Shown piece by piece: positions 1-9,485 of a stretch of DNA of 64,000 bases (position 1 is the stretch's first letter; the number at the start of each line of letters is the position of its first letter). The notes beneath the pieces are model-generated. The model was not told the DNA's origin. It worked only from the letters and a program-made list of their open reading frames with translations, and ran no database searches. The position numbers and the translations under genes are program-made. This DNA comes from Mycolicibacterium tusciae (GTDB lineage Bacteria > Actinomycetota > Actinomycetes > Mycobacteriales > Mycobacteriaceae): positions 1 to 64,000 of the forward strand of contig NZ_MVIM01000005.1 in NCBI RefSeq assembly GCF_002086795.1, given 5' to 3'.

Positions 1-69
1 CCGGAAGCTAAGCCTGCCAGCGCCGATGATACTACCCAACCCGGGTGGAAAAGTAGGACACCGCCGAAC
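1..69 (+). rRNA. rrf: 5S rRNA, 3' part only
   Basis: The first 69 bases match the 3' portion of a mycobacterial 5S rRNA. The loop segment CCGGAAGCTAAG, the CGCCGATGATACTACCC segment and the closing strand ACACCGCCGAAC, which would pair with the 5' GGCGG strand lying outside the window, are all present. This is therefore the end of an rRNA operon. In M. tuberculosis the single rrn operon also directly precedes ogt. The exact 3' end (68-70) is inferred. Confidence 0.9.
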
Positions 70-80
70 ACAAATTAAGC

Positions 81-113
81 CCTATGCCCCCCAATTCTGT
101 TGGGGGGCATAGG
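81..113 (+). terminator. rRNA operon terminator hairpin
   Basis: Bases 81-94 (CCTATGCCCCCCAA) pair perfectly with 100-113 across a 5-base loop, giving a 14-bp stem. There is only a weak T-rich tail afterwards, as is usual for mycobacterial terminators. It lies 12 bases after the 5S rRNA and faces the convergent ogt stop at 134, so it may serve both directions. Confidence 0.9.
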
Positions 114-133
114 CATTTGTCGGGTAGTTTGAG

Positions 134-634
134 CTAGAACAACGTCTGCGCCGTACCTTTGTGGGCCTTCTCCATGTCGAGCAGTGCGCGCTTGCGCTCC
201 AATCCGCCGCCGTATCCGGTGAGACTGCCGTTGGATCCAATTACCCGGTGGCAGGGCACGATGATGCCGATCGGGTTGTGGCCATTGGCCAGACCGACCG
301 CCCGAAACGCTCCGGGTGCGCCGATCTGCCTTGCGATCTCGCCGTAGGTCCGAGTCTCGCCATAAGGAATCGTGAGCAGGGCAGCCCACACCCGTCGCTG
401 GAACTCGGTGCCGATGAGATCGAGGCTCAGGTCGAAATCGGTTCTCTGCCGGGCGAAGTAAGCCTCCAGCTGCTCGACGGCATCGGGGAACGCCGTGTCG
501 TCGTTTTCCCATCCGTCGCGGCTGGGCTCATAGGTCTGATCGACCATCCGCAAGTGCCGCAACCGTCCGCCCCTGCCTGCCAGGGTGAGCTGGCCGACGG
601 GACTATCGATGGCGCGAAATTGCAGGGTATCCAT
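134..634 (-). CDS. ogt: Methylated-DNA--protein-cysteine methyltransferase (Ogt)
   Basis: A 166-residue suicide repair enzyme that removes alkyl groups from O6-alkylguanine onto its own cysteine. The active-site motif PCHR lies in GIIVPCHRVIG, followed by the usual GSLTGYGGGLERK segment. I chose the ATG at 634 because it overlaps the alkA stop as ATGA and has GAAGGAG just upstream. Longer in-frame starts exist but would sit inside alkA without a ribosome site. It is the second gene of an alkA-ogt operon, as in Rv1317c-Rv1316c. Confidence 0.93.
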   Translation of the reverse strand: MDTLQFRAIDSPVGQLTLAGRGGRLRHLRMVDQTYEPSRDGWENDDTAFPDAVEQLEAYFARQRTDFDLSLDLIGTEFQRRVWAALLTIPYGETRTYGEIARQIGAPGAFRAVGLANGHNPIGIIVPCHRVIGSNGSLTGYGGGLERKRALLDMEKAHKGTAQTLF

Positions 635-2118
635 CACTTCTCCTTCGGCGGCCATTCGTTGACCGCGTGATCCAGTGCTGTCCACAAATGCTGGGTGGCA
701 TAGGACCGCCACGGTCGCCATTGCATGCTGTGTTCGGTGAGCGGACGCGCCTCTGTCGGTATGCCCAACTGCTGTGCCGCGATCCGCACTCCGAGGTCAC
801 TGGAGGGAAAGGCGTCTGGGTCGCCGAGGCCGCGCATCGCGATGACCTCGGCGGTCCATGGTCCGATGCCGGGCAGTTCCAGGAGTTGCGCCCGCGCACG
901 ATCCCAGTCGCATCCTGCGTCGAGCACCACCTCCCGCGTGGCCAGCGCCTTGATCAGCGTGGTCAGCGTCCGTTGGCGGGACTTAGGAAAGGCCAGGTGC
1001 GCCGGGTCGATCTCAGCGAGATCCTCGACCGCGGGGAACACATGCGTGAGACCGCCATCCGCATCGGCGACGGGCTGACCGTAGGCCGTCACGAGACGGG
1101 CGGCGTGGGTGCGTGCGGCCTTGACGGACACCTGCTGGCCGAGCACCACCCGCAGTGCCAACTCCTGCTCGTCGACTGTCCGCGGAATTCGCTGCCCCGG
1201 CGCCTTGGCGACCAACGCACCGAGGTCCGGATCGGCGCCGAGCGCGTCGACGACCGCCTCCGGATCCGCGTCCAGGTCGAGCAGGCGCCGGCATCGTGCT
1301 ATCGCCGCGGCGAGGTCCCGAAAGTCGTCCAACCTGATCTCGCACTTCACATGATCGGGTTGTGGTGTGAGACTGACGATTCCATTGCCATTCGCCAATC
1401 TCAGCGTCCGCCGGTAGCTGCCCGCACGCACCTCCTCGACGCCCGGCACCGCGCTCGCCGCCACGTGGCCGAACAGCCCCTCGTATGCGAAGGGCATGCG
1501 CACCGGCAGCCGCAGGGACAACACGCCCGTCGCGCCCTCCCCGCGACCGAACCTCGAACGTGCCCGCTGTCGCAACGCGGTCGGCGTCAGGTCGCATACC
1601 GCACGCACCGTGTCGTTGAACTGGCGGATGCTGGAGAAGCCCGCCGCGAATGCGACGTCACTGAACGGCAATTCGGTCGTTTCGATCAGCACGCGGGCGG
1701 TCTGCGCGCGCTGCGCTCGAGCCAGCGCAAGAGGATTCGCCCCAACCTCTGCCTGCAGCAGCCGTTCGAGCTGACGCGTGGTGTATCCGACGCGGGCAGC
1801 CAGGCCTGCGACGCCTTCACGGTCGACTGTGCCATCCGTGATGAGTCGCATCGCCCGCGCGACAACGTCGCCACGCACATTCCACTCCGGCGACCCCGGT
1901 GAGGCGTCTGGCCGGCATCGCTTGCAGGCGCGGAAGCCGGCTTTCTGAGCGGCGGCGGCAGTGGGGTAGAACCGCATGTTGCGGGCGTACGGCGGCCGCA
2001 CCGGACAGCTGGGCCTGCAGTAGATCTTCGTGGTCAGCACCGCGGTGACGAACCAGCCGTCGAACCGCGCGTCCTTGGACTGGACGGCTCGGTAACAGCG
2101 GTCGAAATCTTCGTGCAC
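634..2118 (-). CDS. alkA: Ada-type regulator fused to AlkA 3-methyladenine glycosylase
   Basis: A 494-residue three-domain protein, GTG start. Residues about 1-80 are the Ada metal-binding methyl-acceptor domain with cysteines in IYCRPSCP and CKRCRP. An AraC-type helix-turn-helix pair follows (about 90-190). The rest is an AlkA glycosylase with the helix-hairpin-helix ELPGIGPWTAEVIAMRG and the downstream catalytic aspartate in PSSDLGVR. In the family, methylation of the Ada-domain cysteine turns the protein into an activator of repair genes, and the glycosylase excises alkylated bases. Its stop overlaps the ogt start, so the two are co-translated. Confidence 0.93.
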   Translation of the reverse strand: MHEDFDRCYRAVQSKDARFDGWFVTAVLTTKIYCRPSCPVRPPYARNMRFYPTAAAAQKAGFRACKRCRPDASPGSPEWNVRGDVVARAMRLITDGTVDREGVAGLAARVGYTTRQLERLLQAEVGANPLALARAQRAQTARVLIETTELPFSDVAFAAGFSSIRQFNDTVRAVCDLTPTALRQRARSRFGRGEGATGVLSLRLPVRMPFAYEGLFGHVAASAVPGVEEVRAGSYRRTLRLANGNGIVSLTPQPDHVKCEIRLDDFRDLAAAIARCRRLLDLDADPEAVVDALGADPDLGALVAKAPGQRIPRTVDEQELALRVVLGQQVSVKAARTHAARLVTAYGQPVADADGGLTHVFPAVEDLAEIDPAHLAFPKSRQRTLTTLIKALATREVVLDAGCDWDRARAQLLELPGIGPWTAEVIAMRGLGDPDAFPSSDLGVRIAAQQLGIPTEARPLTEHSMQWRPWRSYATQHLWTALDHAVNEWPPKEK

Positions 2119-2265
2119 AGGTCAACAGTTACACGTGCCCACCGACATCACTGGCGGAAAACCGACATCGTCGTGGGGCGCCGATGTCGAGGCGCTAACG
2201 ATCTCGTCAAATGTCGGCATCTGTCCTCGCATTGCCGACGAGATCGTGCTCTCGTGGATGGAGTG
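2119..2265. promoter_or_regulatory. Divergent promoter region with repeated ACCGACATC
   Basis: The 147-base region between alkA and the divergent secreted protein holds two direct copies of ACCGACATC (2141 and 2161). An inverted CGATGTCG follows the second copy, so CGACATCG and CGATGTCG can pair, and TCGGCA/TGCCGA form a second inverted pair near 2216-2240. These are plausible sites for the Ada-type regulator next door, but no binding consensus was checked. Confidence 0.4.
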
Positions 2266-2769
2266 ATGTCGACTCCCGGGCTGACAGCCCTTCGCCTGGC
2301 CGCCGGTGCGGCGGCGTGCTCAACGCTGGCCATCATCGGATTGGCGCAGGCTACCGCGGCGCCCACCGCAGATGATCAGGGCTACATCGACTCGACCGCT
2401 CGCTGCCCCTCGTCGAGTCAGGCCGTCGTCTTCGGCAGCACCGCAACGTCTCGGGTGGCCATCTGCGAATCCGACGGCGAGTACGAATATCGCGGGGTGC
2501 GATTGAGCGACGGCGCCAAACTGATAGTCCCCGCGGCCAAGTCCACCGACGGGTACACCGCCGAAAACCATGGCATCACCTATTGGGTGACCGAAGACTC
2601 GTTGGTCGTCAGCGCGGGCAACGAGGTGATCCGCGACGAGACGATGGTGGACTTCAACTCTCCGCAGCAATCCGGCGTGGGCGGATCGCCGGCGCCGGCT
2701 GAGACATCGACGCCCACAACGCCGTTGCCGCCGCCGCTGTCCGCAGAAGTAGGCGGAAGCGAGAGCTGA
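2266..2769 (+). CDS. Secreted protein of unknown function
   Basis: A 167-residue protein with an N-terminal signal peptide: a hydrophobic stretch (about residues 8-28) ending in AQATAAPT, which fits signal peptidase I. The mature part has two cysteines (ARCPSS and AICESDG) about 25 residues apart, probably a disulfide, and a small beta-rich domain. It ends in a Pro/Thr-rich tail with no second membrane segment. The start is uncertain: ATG 2266, with GTG codons at 2254 and 2263 also possible. I do not recognise a family. It is divergent from alkA and 8 bases from the convergent acyl-AMP ligase. Confidence 0.75.
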   Translation: MSTPGLTALRLAAGAAACSTLAIIGLAQATAAPTADDQGYIDSTARCPSSSQAVVFGSTATSRVAICESDGEYEYRGVRLSDGAKLIVPAAKSTDGYTAENHGITYWVTEDSLVVSAGNEVIRDETMVDFNSPQQSGVGGSPAPAETSTPTTPLPPPLSAEVGGSES

Positions 2770-2777
2770 CCGGTCGA

Positions 2778-4592
2778 CTACCCCCGTAGTGCGCCGCTGA
2801 GATACTCGGCACGGCATGCACGGCGGGCCACCTTGCCGCTCGTCGTGCGCGGAATCGCGCCCGCCGGTACGAATCGGACGTCCGCAATCGAGAGTCCGTG
2901 GATGTGCGTGACGGCCGCGCGGATCGCCTCGGCCGCGATATCGGGATCGGTGCCGCGGGTGCCGGACGCACGTTCGGCGACGATGACGACGCCGGAGTCG
3001 GTGGCAAATGCCGCGACGTACCCCCGGCGCACCATCGGCGCAGCGGACTGCGCGGTCGCCTCGACGTCCTGCGGGTAGTGGTGGAGCCCGTCGACGCGGA
3101 TCACGTCCGCACGTCTGCCGGTGACATATAGCTCGCCACCTAGGTAGACCCCGAGATCGCCTGTGCGCAACCATCTCCCGTCGATCGGCGCACCATCGGC
3201 GTGACTCCGCGGCAGCAGGCGTGACCGTAACGTGGCGTCGAACGTCAGCCGCGACGCCTCGGGCTGCCCCCAGTACCGCCGAGCGGTGTTGTCTCCGTGC
3301 AGCCAGATCTCGCCCACCTGGCCGTCGGCCAGTTCGGTGTGCGCTTCGGGTTCGACGATGACTGCCCACTGGCTGCGAGCGATCTGGCCACACGACACCT
3401 GTGCGATCGCGTTGTCCGCATCCGCCGCGACCCGCACCGCGGCACCTTCGGACAGCCGACGTCGGTCGAAATATGTAACCGTGGCACGGGCGGAAGGGGC
3501 GATGGTCGACACGAAGAGCGTCGCTTCGGCGATTCCGTACGACGGCTTGATCGCCGTGGCCGGCAACCCGAATGGCGCGAACGCATCGTTGAACGCCGTG
3601 ATCGCGTCGATGCTGACCGGTTCGGACCCGATGATCATCACCACGTTGGCGAGATCGACGTCCTCGCCCGTCGCGGGCACGCCGCGCTGCGCGGTGTACT
3701 CGTAGGCGAAGTTCGGCGCCGCGGTGACCACTCGTCCCTCCCGGGATCCGTCCGACAACGCCCGGATCCAGCGCTGCGGGCGACGAATGAACGCGGTCGG
3801 CGACATCAGCGTGGAGTGGCCGCCGTATACCGCCGGGAAGCCGATCATCGACAACCCCATGTCGTGGTACAACGGTAACCAGCTGACGCCGTGGGTGTTT
3901 CGGTCGAGCAGATCGATGGACAAGATCATCTGCAGCAGATTCGTCCCGACCGCGCGGTGGGTGATCTCCACCCCGACCGGCGGCCTCGTCGAGCCCGAGG
4001 TGTATTGCAGGTGTGAGACGTCATCGACGTCGAGGTCGACGGGAACGAACGTCTCGGCGGCCGAGTCCGGAACGTCATCGACTGCGATGATCGGCACATC
4101 GGGCACGAGAGCGAAGCCCGCGAGGAAGTCGCGCACGGTGCCGGCCGCCGCGGCGGTCGTCAGGATCGCCGACGGACGGGCGTCTGTCAGTGCCGTTTCG
4201 AGACGTTCGGCGTGCCCCTGGAGTTCGGGGGCGAACAACGGCACCGCGACCGTCCCCGCTTTCACTGCGGCGAAGAATGCCGCGACGTAGTCGAGGCCCT
4301 GCGGGGCCAGGATCGCCACGCGGTCACCCCGCGACGCGACCCTCTGGACGTGCGCGCCTATCGCCTGCATTCGACGGCCCAGCTGCGTCCAGGTCAATTC
4401 GGTCGAGCGTCCGTCGGCCGAGCCGGCGAAATCCAGATAGCGGTAGGCGACGGTGCCGCCGACGCTGGCGATGTTGCGATCGATCAGCGATATCAGGGTC
4501 GTACCGGGTGGCAGCACGATGCCGCCGTCGGCATCGAGACAGTCCTCGATCCTCAACAGACCCTCGGGGGCAATCGAACCGTCCACACCCAC
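2778..4592 (-). CDS. Fatty-acyl-AMP ligase (FadD/FAAL type)
   Basis: A 604-residue adenylate-forming enzyme. The AMP-binding core motif appears as YTSGSTRPPVGVEI, followed by the family stretch SWLPLYHDMGL and a FAAL-like insertion (STLMSPTAFIRRPQRW). The conserved GDLG and the C-terminal lysine segment RTTSGKVARR are present. FAALs form acyl-adenylates that are passed to a carrier protein or polyketide synthase rather than to CoA. No carrier or PKS lies nearby, so the partner is unknown. The GTG start at 4592 has no clear ribosome site; GTG 4586 is an alternative. M. tuberculosis lacks a gene here, so this looks like a lineage-specific insertion. Confidence 0.85.
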   Translation of the reverse strand: MGVDGSIAPEGLLRIEDCLDADGGIVLPPGTTLISLIDRNIASVGGTVAYRYLDFAGSADGRSTELTWTQLGRRMQAIGAHVQRVASRGDRVAILAPQGLDYVAAFFAAVKAGTVAVPLFAPELQGHAERLETALTDARPSAILTTAAAAGTVRDFLAGFALVPDVPIIAVDDVPDSAAETFVPVDLDVDDVSHLQYTSGSTRPPVGVEITHRAVGTNLLQMILSIDLLDRNTHGVSWLPLYHDMGLSMIGFPAVYGGHSTLMSPTAFIRRPQRWIRALSDGSREGRVVTAAPNFAYEYTAQRGVPATGEDVDLANVVMIIGSEPVSIDAITAFNDAFAPFGLPATAIKPSYGIAEATLFVSTIAPSARATVTYFDRRRLSEGAAVRVAADADNAIAQVSCGQIARSQWAVIVEPEAHTELADGQVGEIWLHGDNTARRYWGQPEASRLTFDATLRSRLLPRSHADGAPIDGRWLRTGDLGVYLGGELYVTGRRADVIRVDGLHHYPQDVEATAQSAAPMVRRGYVAAFATDSGVVIVAERASGTRGTDPDIAAEAIRAAVTHIHGLSIADVRFVPAGAIPRTTSGKVARRACRAEYLSGALRG

Positions 4593-4662
4593 GATTCTAA
4601 TTACTGTAACGCCCGGTATCAGTTACCACGCCGTCGATGTGACGAAGAGCGCAGCCTGATGC

Positions 4663-6267
4663 TCAGACCGGAAGCGCCAGCCGGGTCGGTTCGTCGTGGC
4701 CACGCAGCGTCACCGAATCGCCGAGCGTCCAGTGCGCACGTTCTGCCTCGCCGACGTTCGAGACCGCATCAGAGGACGCGAGCAGGTGACCGGGTGAGTC
4801 CTTCGCCAGCTCGCAGAGCCGTGCAGCCTCGTTGACCGGCTCACCGATCACGGTGTACTCGAAGCGCTCCTTGGCGCCGACATTTCCGGCGACGGCCTGA
4901 CCGGCCGCAACGCCGATGCCGGCTTCACATTCGGGTACCTCGTCACGGATGCGCCGCGCGATCGCCCGTGCGGCGGCGAGGGCTTCCTCCTCCGGGCTGT
5001 CGAGGTGAACGGGGGCACCGAAGACGGCGAGGGCCGCGTCGCCCTCGAATTTGTTCACGAAACCGTGGTGGCGATCGACTTCCTCCACGATCACCGCGAA
5101 GAACCGATTGAGCAGATCGACGACTTCGGTTGCGGGCCTACCGGTTACCAGCTGTGTCGAGCCGATGATGTCAACAAAGATCACCGCGACGTGCCGTTCT
5201 TCGCCGCCTAATTTCGGCCGTTCCTTCTCGGCCGCGGCGGCAACCTCGCGGCCCACGTGCCGACCGAAAAGGTCTCGCACGCGTTCCCGCTCCTTGAGGC
5301 CTTCGACCATCGAGTTGAAACCGCGTTGCAATTCGCCGAGCTCGGTGCCGTCGAACACCACCAGATTCGTGTCCAGATTCCCCTGCTCCACCCGCTGCAG
5401 GGCGGCACGCACCACCCGTACCGGCGTCGCCGTGAGCCACGACAACAGCAGCATGAGAACCCAGCCGAAGGTCAACGCCACCACCGCCAGAATGCCCACG
5501 GCGACCGCGACCTGGGTGGCCGAGAGATTCTGTAGTGACAGCGCGAAGACCGCGAGCAGGAGGATGCCGAGCACCGGCACGCCGGAGCTGGTCAACCAGA
5601 CGGTCATCATGCGGCCCATCACGCCGTGTGCCAACCGGCGTGGTGGACGACCGGCCTCGAGGGCCTGGGCGGCGACGGGTCGCAGTGCGAACTCCGTGAT
5701 CAGGTAACACCCGGTGGCGACGACGATGCCGCAGAAACCCACCGCCAAGAGGAAGCGCGGAATGAACGCGGTGTCATAGATGCCGTACCAGGTCGTCAGC
5801 AGTACTGCGCCGACGCCCCACAGGAACAGCAGCATCTTCGCCACCCGCCAGGGCGCGAAGAAGACGTTGCGCTGATCGGCCCGGGTCGGTGGGCGCTCTT
5901 CGATCGCCCACCGCAGCGAGTTGACGATCCGTGAGGTGATCCATGCGGTGCCGACGATCAGGGCGAAGGCCATGTATCCGGGCGCCACGGCCCACGTCAG
6001 CCATGCGGGTGCGTCGCTGAAGATGCTGGGGACCGGGATGGCGACCGCGATCATCAGCAGCGCGACGCCGATGCCGAGCATGTTCGTGAGCAAGATGAAG
6101 AACGTGAGGATCAGCTGGATACGAATCCGGCGGCGTAGCTGACTTTCCGAAGGCTTGCCCAGCAGCCACGAGCCGAATTCCGGAGTATCCGGCAGTCGGC
6201 CGCTCTGGCGTGTCACCTTCTCGAGGACACGGCCCAGCCGCTGCGGAACGCTCTTGTTGGCCGTCAT
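4663..6267 (-). CDS. Membrane class III adenylate cyclase with HAMP domain (Rv1318c family)
   Basis: A 534-residue protein. The N-terminal half has about six membrane segments (residues 45-290). A HAMP linker (about 290-340) and the usual [13 protein letters not shown] joint precede the cyclase domain. That domain keeps the first metal aspartate (IFVDIIGST), the [12 protein letters not shown] segment with adenine-reading lysine and second metal aspartate, and the N...R transition-state pair in VNEAARL. It should make cAMP from ATP at the membrane, with HAMP transmitting a signal. M. tuberculosis has three tandem copies here; only one is present, and a paralogue lies at 45.5-47 kb. Confidence 0.9.
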   Translation of the reverse strand: MTANKSVPQRLGRVLEKVTRQSGRLPDTPEFGSWLLGKPSESQLRRRIRIQLILTFFILLTNMLGIGVALLMIAVAIPVPSIFSDAPAWLTWAVAPGYMAFALIVGTAWITSRIVNSLRWAIEERPPTRADQRNVFFAPWRVAKMLLFLWGVGAVLLTTWYGIYDTAFIPRFLLAVGFCGIVVATGCYLITEFALRPVAAQALEAGRPPRRLAHGVMGRMMTVWLTSSGVPVLGILLLAVFALSLQNLSATQVAVAVGILAVVALTFGWVLMLLLSWLTATPVRVVRAALQRVEQGNLDTNLVVFDGTELGELQRGFNSMVEGLKERERVRDLFGRHVGREVAAAAEKERPKLGGEERHVAVIFVDIIGSTQLVTGRPATEVVDLLNRFFAVIVEEVDRHHGFVNKFEGDAALAVFGAPVHLDSPEEEALAAARAIARRIRDEVPECEAGIGVAAGQAVAGNVGAKERFEYTVIGEPVNEAARLCELAKDSPGHLLASSDAVSNVGEAERAHWTLGDSVTLRGHDEPTRLALPV

Positions 6268-6313
6268 CGTGGCTAAAGCCTAGGTTGCCCTGCGGCCCCT
6301 TAAGGTGGTTCGG

Positions 6314-6985
6314 GTGCGTCTCGTCATCGCCCAGTGCACCGTCGACTACGTCGGGCGCCTGACAGCTCATCTGCCGTCGGCCCGCCGCCTGCTCCTCATA
6401 AAGGCCGACGGCTCGGTCAGTGTCCACGCCGACGATCGCGCCTACAAGCCGCTCAACTGGATGAGCCCGCCCTGCTGGCTCACCGAGGAACCCGACGGGC
6501 CCACGCCGGTCTGGGTGGTCGAGAACAAGGCGGGAGAGCAGCTTCGGATCACCGTAGAGGCCATCGAGCATGACTCCAGCCACGAACTCGGTGTCGATCC
6601 CGGATTGGTGAAGGACGGTGTCGAAGCCCATCTGCAGGAGCTGCTCGCCGAACACGTCGAGCTGCTCGGCGCGGGCTACTCACTGGTGCGCCGCGAGTAC
6701 ATGACCGCTATCGGGCCGGTGGACTTACTGTGTCGCGACGAGAAGGGTGGCTCGGTCGCCGTCGAGATCAAACGGCGGGGCGAGATCGACGGCGTCGAGC
6801 AGCTCACCCGTTACCTCGAACTCCTCAACCGCGACACCGTGCTGGCACCCGTCGCGGGAGTGTTCGCCGCCCAGCAGATCAAGCCCCAGGCTCGCACGCT
6901 GGCGACCGACCGTGGGATCCGTTGCGTGACTTTGGACTACGACCAGATGCGCGGCATGGACAGCGACGAGTTCCGGCTCTTCTGA
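6314..6985 (+). CDS. nucS: Mismatch-specific endonuclease NucS/EndoMS
   Basis: A 223-residue endonuclease that performs non-canonical mismatch repair in actinobacteria, which lack MutS/MutL; in the family it cuts both strands at mismatches and is helped by the beta clamp. The C-terminal RecB-like nuclease core is intact: Asp137 in PVDLLC, then Glu151 and Lys153 in VEIKRRG. I prefer GTG 6314 because AAGGTGG lies 5 bases upstream; GTG 6305 would add three residues. Divergent from the cyclase and equivalent to Rv1321. Confidence 0.93.
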   Translation: MRLVIAQCTVDYVGRLTAHLPSARRLLLIKADGSVSVHADDRAYKPLNWMSPPCWLTEEPDGPTPVWVVENKAGEQLRITVEAIEHDSSHELGVDPGLVKDGVEAHLQELLAEHVELLGAGYSLVRREYMTAIGPVDLLCRDEKGGSVAVEIKRRGEIDGVEQLTRYLELLNRDTVLAPVAGVFAAQQIKPQARTLATDRGIRCVTLDYDQMRGMDSDEFRLF

Positions 6986-6988
6986 CCC

Positions 6989-7285
6989 ATGCCCCGGCGC
7001 CGTCCATCGCCGCGCAAGCACCGCGCTGTACCGCCGCTACCGCAGAGCAGGCGGATCGAGACAGGGCCGGACGGATATGAGTACGAAGTCCGTCCGGTTT
7101 CGGCCGCGCGGGCGACGAAGACCTACCGCTGCCCCGGATGCGACCACGAAATACGCTCTGGCACTGCTCATGTACTCGTGTGGCCGGCAGATCGCGGCGA
7201 ACAGGCGTCAGAAGACCGGCGTCATTGGCATACGCCGTGCTGGACACACCGGGCCACCCGGGGTCCTACTCGCAAGTGGTCGTGA
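6989..7285 (+). CDS. Small Zn-ribbon-like protein (Rv1322-like)
   Basis: A 98-residue basic protein starting 3 bases after the nucS stop, so probably co-transcribed with it. It has CPGC followed by a second metal-ligand-like group (HWHTPCW) about 40 residues later, which suggests one zinc site. The N-terminus is rich in Arg/Lys/Pro and likely binds nucleic acid. Rv1322 has the same length and position. The function is not known to me; proximity to nucS hints at a DNA-related role but is only circumstantial. Confidence 0.75.
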   Translation: MPRRRPSPRKHRAVPPLPQSRRIETGPDGYEYEVRPVSAARATKTYRCPGCDHEIRSGTAHVLVWPADRGEQASEDRRHWHTPCWTHRATRGPTRKWS

Positions 7286-7308
7286 CGAACTCGGTTCCGA
7301 AGCCGGCG

Positions 7309-7779
7309 TCAGTGATTGGCGGCAGGCTCGACGAGCTCGATGAGGACGCCGCCGGCATCCTTGGGATGGATGAAGTTGATCCGTGAATCGGCCGTGCCGC
7401 GACGAGGCTCGTCATAGAGCAGGCGCATACCCTCGGCGCGAAGCCGCTCGCTGAGCGCGTCGATGTCGCTGGTGCGATACGCCAGCTGCTGCAGGCCGGG
7501 TCCGCGCTTGTCGAGGAACTTCGCGATCGTCGAGGTCTCGTCGAGTGGCGCCATGAGCTGAATCTGCGCGCTGCCGACGGGCGCGCCGCGCACCGAGAGC
7601 ATTGCCTCGCGCACACCCTGGTCCTCGTTGATCTCTTCGTGCAGAACGATCATGCCGAGGTGGTCGTGGTACCACTTGATGGCGGCGTCGAGGTCGGGGA
7701 CCGCGATGCCGACATGATCGATAGCCGTCACGAGGGCGCTCGCGAGCGCCGGACGTGCGTCTACGTGTTCAGTGGTCAT
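7309..7779 (-). CDS. mce: Methylmalonyl-CoA epimerase
   Basis: A 156-residue vicinal-oxygen-chelate enzyme that interconverts (R)- and (S)-methylmalonyl-CoA. Two beta-alpha-beta-beta-beta modules are visible. Metal ligands fit the pattern: His in IDHVGIAVPD, Gln in IQLMAPL and the C-terminal Glu in VLIELVEP. Start chosen at ATG 7779 because homology begins shortly after and upstream codons look non-coding. It is divergent from fadA4 (83-base gap) and matches Rv1322A. It connects propionate metabolism with the mutase genes near 50 kb, though those have their own context. Confidence 0.9.
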   Translation of the reverse strand: MTTEHVDARPALASALVTAIDHVGIAVPDLDAAIKWYHDHLGMIVLHEEINEDQGVREAMLSVRGAPVGSAQIQLMAPLDETSTIAKFLDKRGPGLQQLAYRTSDIDALSERLRAEGMRLLYDEPRRGTADSRINFIHPKDAGGVLIELVEPAANH

Positions 7780-7862
7780 CACGTAACGGTAACCTTGAGA
7801 CAGATGTTTGCGGAATGTGTCATGTGCCACATCTACGAATACCCAGTTCCTGGAGGAAATAA

Positions 7863-9044
7863 ATGACGACGTCGGTGATCGTTGCTGGAGCGCGTACGCC
7901 AATCGGCAAATTGATGGGTTCGCTGAAGGATTTCTCGGGTAGTGACCTGGGCGCCGTCGCGATCGCAGGTGCGCTGGACAAGGCCAAGATCCCGGCATCG
8001 GCCGTCGACTACGTCATCATGGGGCAGGTCCTGACCGCCGGTGCCGGGCAAATGCCCGCCAGGCAGGCTGCGGTTGCCGCAGGCATCGGCTGGGATGTGC
8101 CCTCGCTGACCATCAACAAGATGTGCCTGTCCGGAATCGACGCGATCGCGCTGGCCGATCAACTGATTCGCGCGGGCGAGTTCGACGTCGTTGTCGCGGG
8201 CGGCCAGGAATCGATGACCAAGGCGCCCCACCTGCTCATGGACAGTCGCGCGGGCTACAAGTACGGCGACGTCACCGTTCTCGATCACTTGGCCTACGAC
8301 GGTCTGCACGACGTCTTCACCGATCAGCCGATGGGCGCGCTGACCGAACAGCGCAACGACGCCGACCAGTTCACCCGGGCCGAGCAGGACGAGTTTGCGT
8401 CACGTTCGCACCAAAAGGCGGCGGCGGCATGGAAGGACGGGGTCTTCGCCGACGAGGTCGTGCCGGTGAAGATCCCGCAGCGCAAGGGTGACCCGATCGA
8501 GTTCACCGAGGACGAGGGCATCCGCGCCAATACCACCGCCGAGTCCCTGGCCGGACTCAAGCCGGCGTTCCGCAAGGACGGCACCATCACGGCGGGGTCG
8601 GCGTCGCAGATATCCGACGGCGCGGCAGCAGTCGTCGTGATGAGCAAGGAGAAGGCCCAGGAGATGGGGCTGACCTGGTTGTGCGAGATCGGCGCTCACG
8701 GTGTGGTGGCGGGCCCCGATTCGACCCTGCAGTCGCAGCCGGCCAACGCCATCAAGAAGGCCATTGCCCGCGAGGGTATTTCGGTCGATCAGCTGGACGT
8801 CATCGAGATCAACGAGGCGTTCTCCGCGGTGGCGCTCGCGTCGATGAGGGAGTTGGGCGTCGACCCGGAGAAGGTCAATGTGAACGGCGGCGCGATTGCC
8901 GTCGGGCATCCGATCGGTATGTCCGGCGCCCGGATCACCCTGCACGCCGCCCTCGAGCTGTCACGACGCGGTTCCGGTTATGCGGTCGCGGCGCTGTGCG
9001 GCGCCGGGGGCCAGGGCGACGCCCTGGTGCTGCGGGCAGGCTGA
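7863..9044 (+). CDS. fadA4: Acetyl-CoA acetyltransferase (thiolase)
   Basis: A 393-residue thiolase, full family length. The acyl-accepting cysteine is in INKMCLSG, and the C-terminal catalytic residues are in [16 protein letters not shown] and [10 protein letters not shown]. It condenses or cleaves acetoacetyl-CoA. The ATG at 7863 is preceded by TGGAGG. A short inverted repeat (CTACG/CGTAG, 9049-9064) sits just after the stop. Equivalent to Rv1323. Confidence 0.95.
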   Translation: MTTSVIVAGARTPIGKLMGSLKDFSGSDLGAVAIAGALDKAKIPASAVDYVIMGQVLTAGAGQMPARQAAVAAGIGWDVPSLTINKMCLSGIDAIALADQLIRAGEFDVVVAGGQESMTKAPHLLMDSRAGYKYGDVTVLDHLAYDGLHDVFTDQPMGALTEQRNDADQFTRAEQDEFASRSHQKAAAAWKDGVFADEVVPVKIPQRKGDPIEFTEDEGIRANTTAESLAGLKPAFRKDGTITAGSASQISDGAAAVVVMSKEKAQEMGLTWLCEIGAHGVVAGPDSTLQSQPANAIKKAIAREGISVDQLDVIEINEAFSAVALASMRELGVDPEKVNVNGGAIAVGHPIGMSGARITLHAALELSRRGSGYAVAALCGAGGQGDALVLRAG

Positions 9045-9097
9045 ACATCTACGACGTGACGTAGTAATCGGCGTGGTGTTCGGGCACAATGGCGGCC

Positions 9098-9472
9098 ATG
9101 ACAGGCGCTCTTGATCTTCGATCCGTTGCTGGGTGGTTTCGACTGGTTGCTCTGCTCGAGGCCGTCAGTTGGGTCGGCCTGCTGGTCGGCATGTATTTCA
9201 AGTACCTTGCCAGCTCACCGACCGAGATCGGCGTGAAGGTGTTCGGCATGGCCCATGGACTGATCTTCGTCGCTTTCGTGGCGGCCGCACTGCTGGCCGG
9301 AATCGCGTTCAAATGGTCGGTCGGGACGTGGTCGCTGGCGCTGATCGCGAGCATCGTGCCGCTGGGCAGTGTGATCTTCCTCATATGGGCTGATCGGACC
9401 GGCAAAACGGGTGCCGCGGTTCCGGCTGCGGCGATCATGCAACCGGGTCAGCCGGTTCCCGAAACGACGTGA
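9098..9472 (+). CDS. DUF3817 small membrane protein
   Basis: About 124 residues with three hydrophobic segments and the family-type stretch FGMAHGLIFVAFVAAALL. The start is either ATG 9098 (MTGAL) or ATG 9089; neither has a good ribosome site. DUF3817 proteins are short integral membrane proteins of unknown role. A second DUF3817 gene is at 35104-35436. Confidence 0.8.
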   Translation: MTGALDLRSVAGWFRLVALLEAVSWVGLLVGMYFKYLASSPTEIGVKVFGMAHGLIFVAFVAAALLAGIAFKWSVGTWSLALIASIVPLGSVIFLIWADRTGKTGAAVPAAAIMQPGQPVPETT

Positions 9473-9485
9473 CAAACTTGTAGGC

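Noticed and set aside
667..1902. Long plus-strand reading frame opposite alkA
   Set aside because: It is antisense to a gene with clear domain motifs; long shadow frames are common at this GC content.
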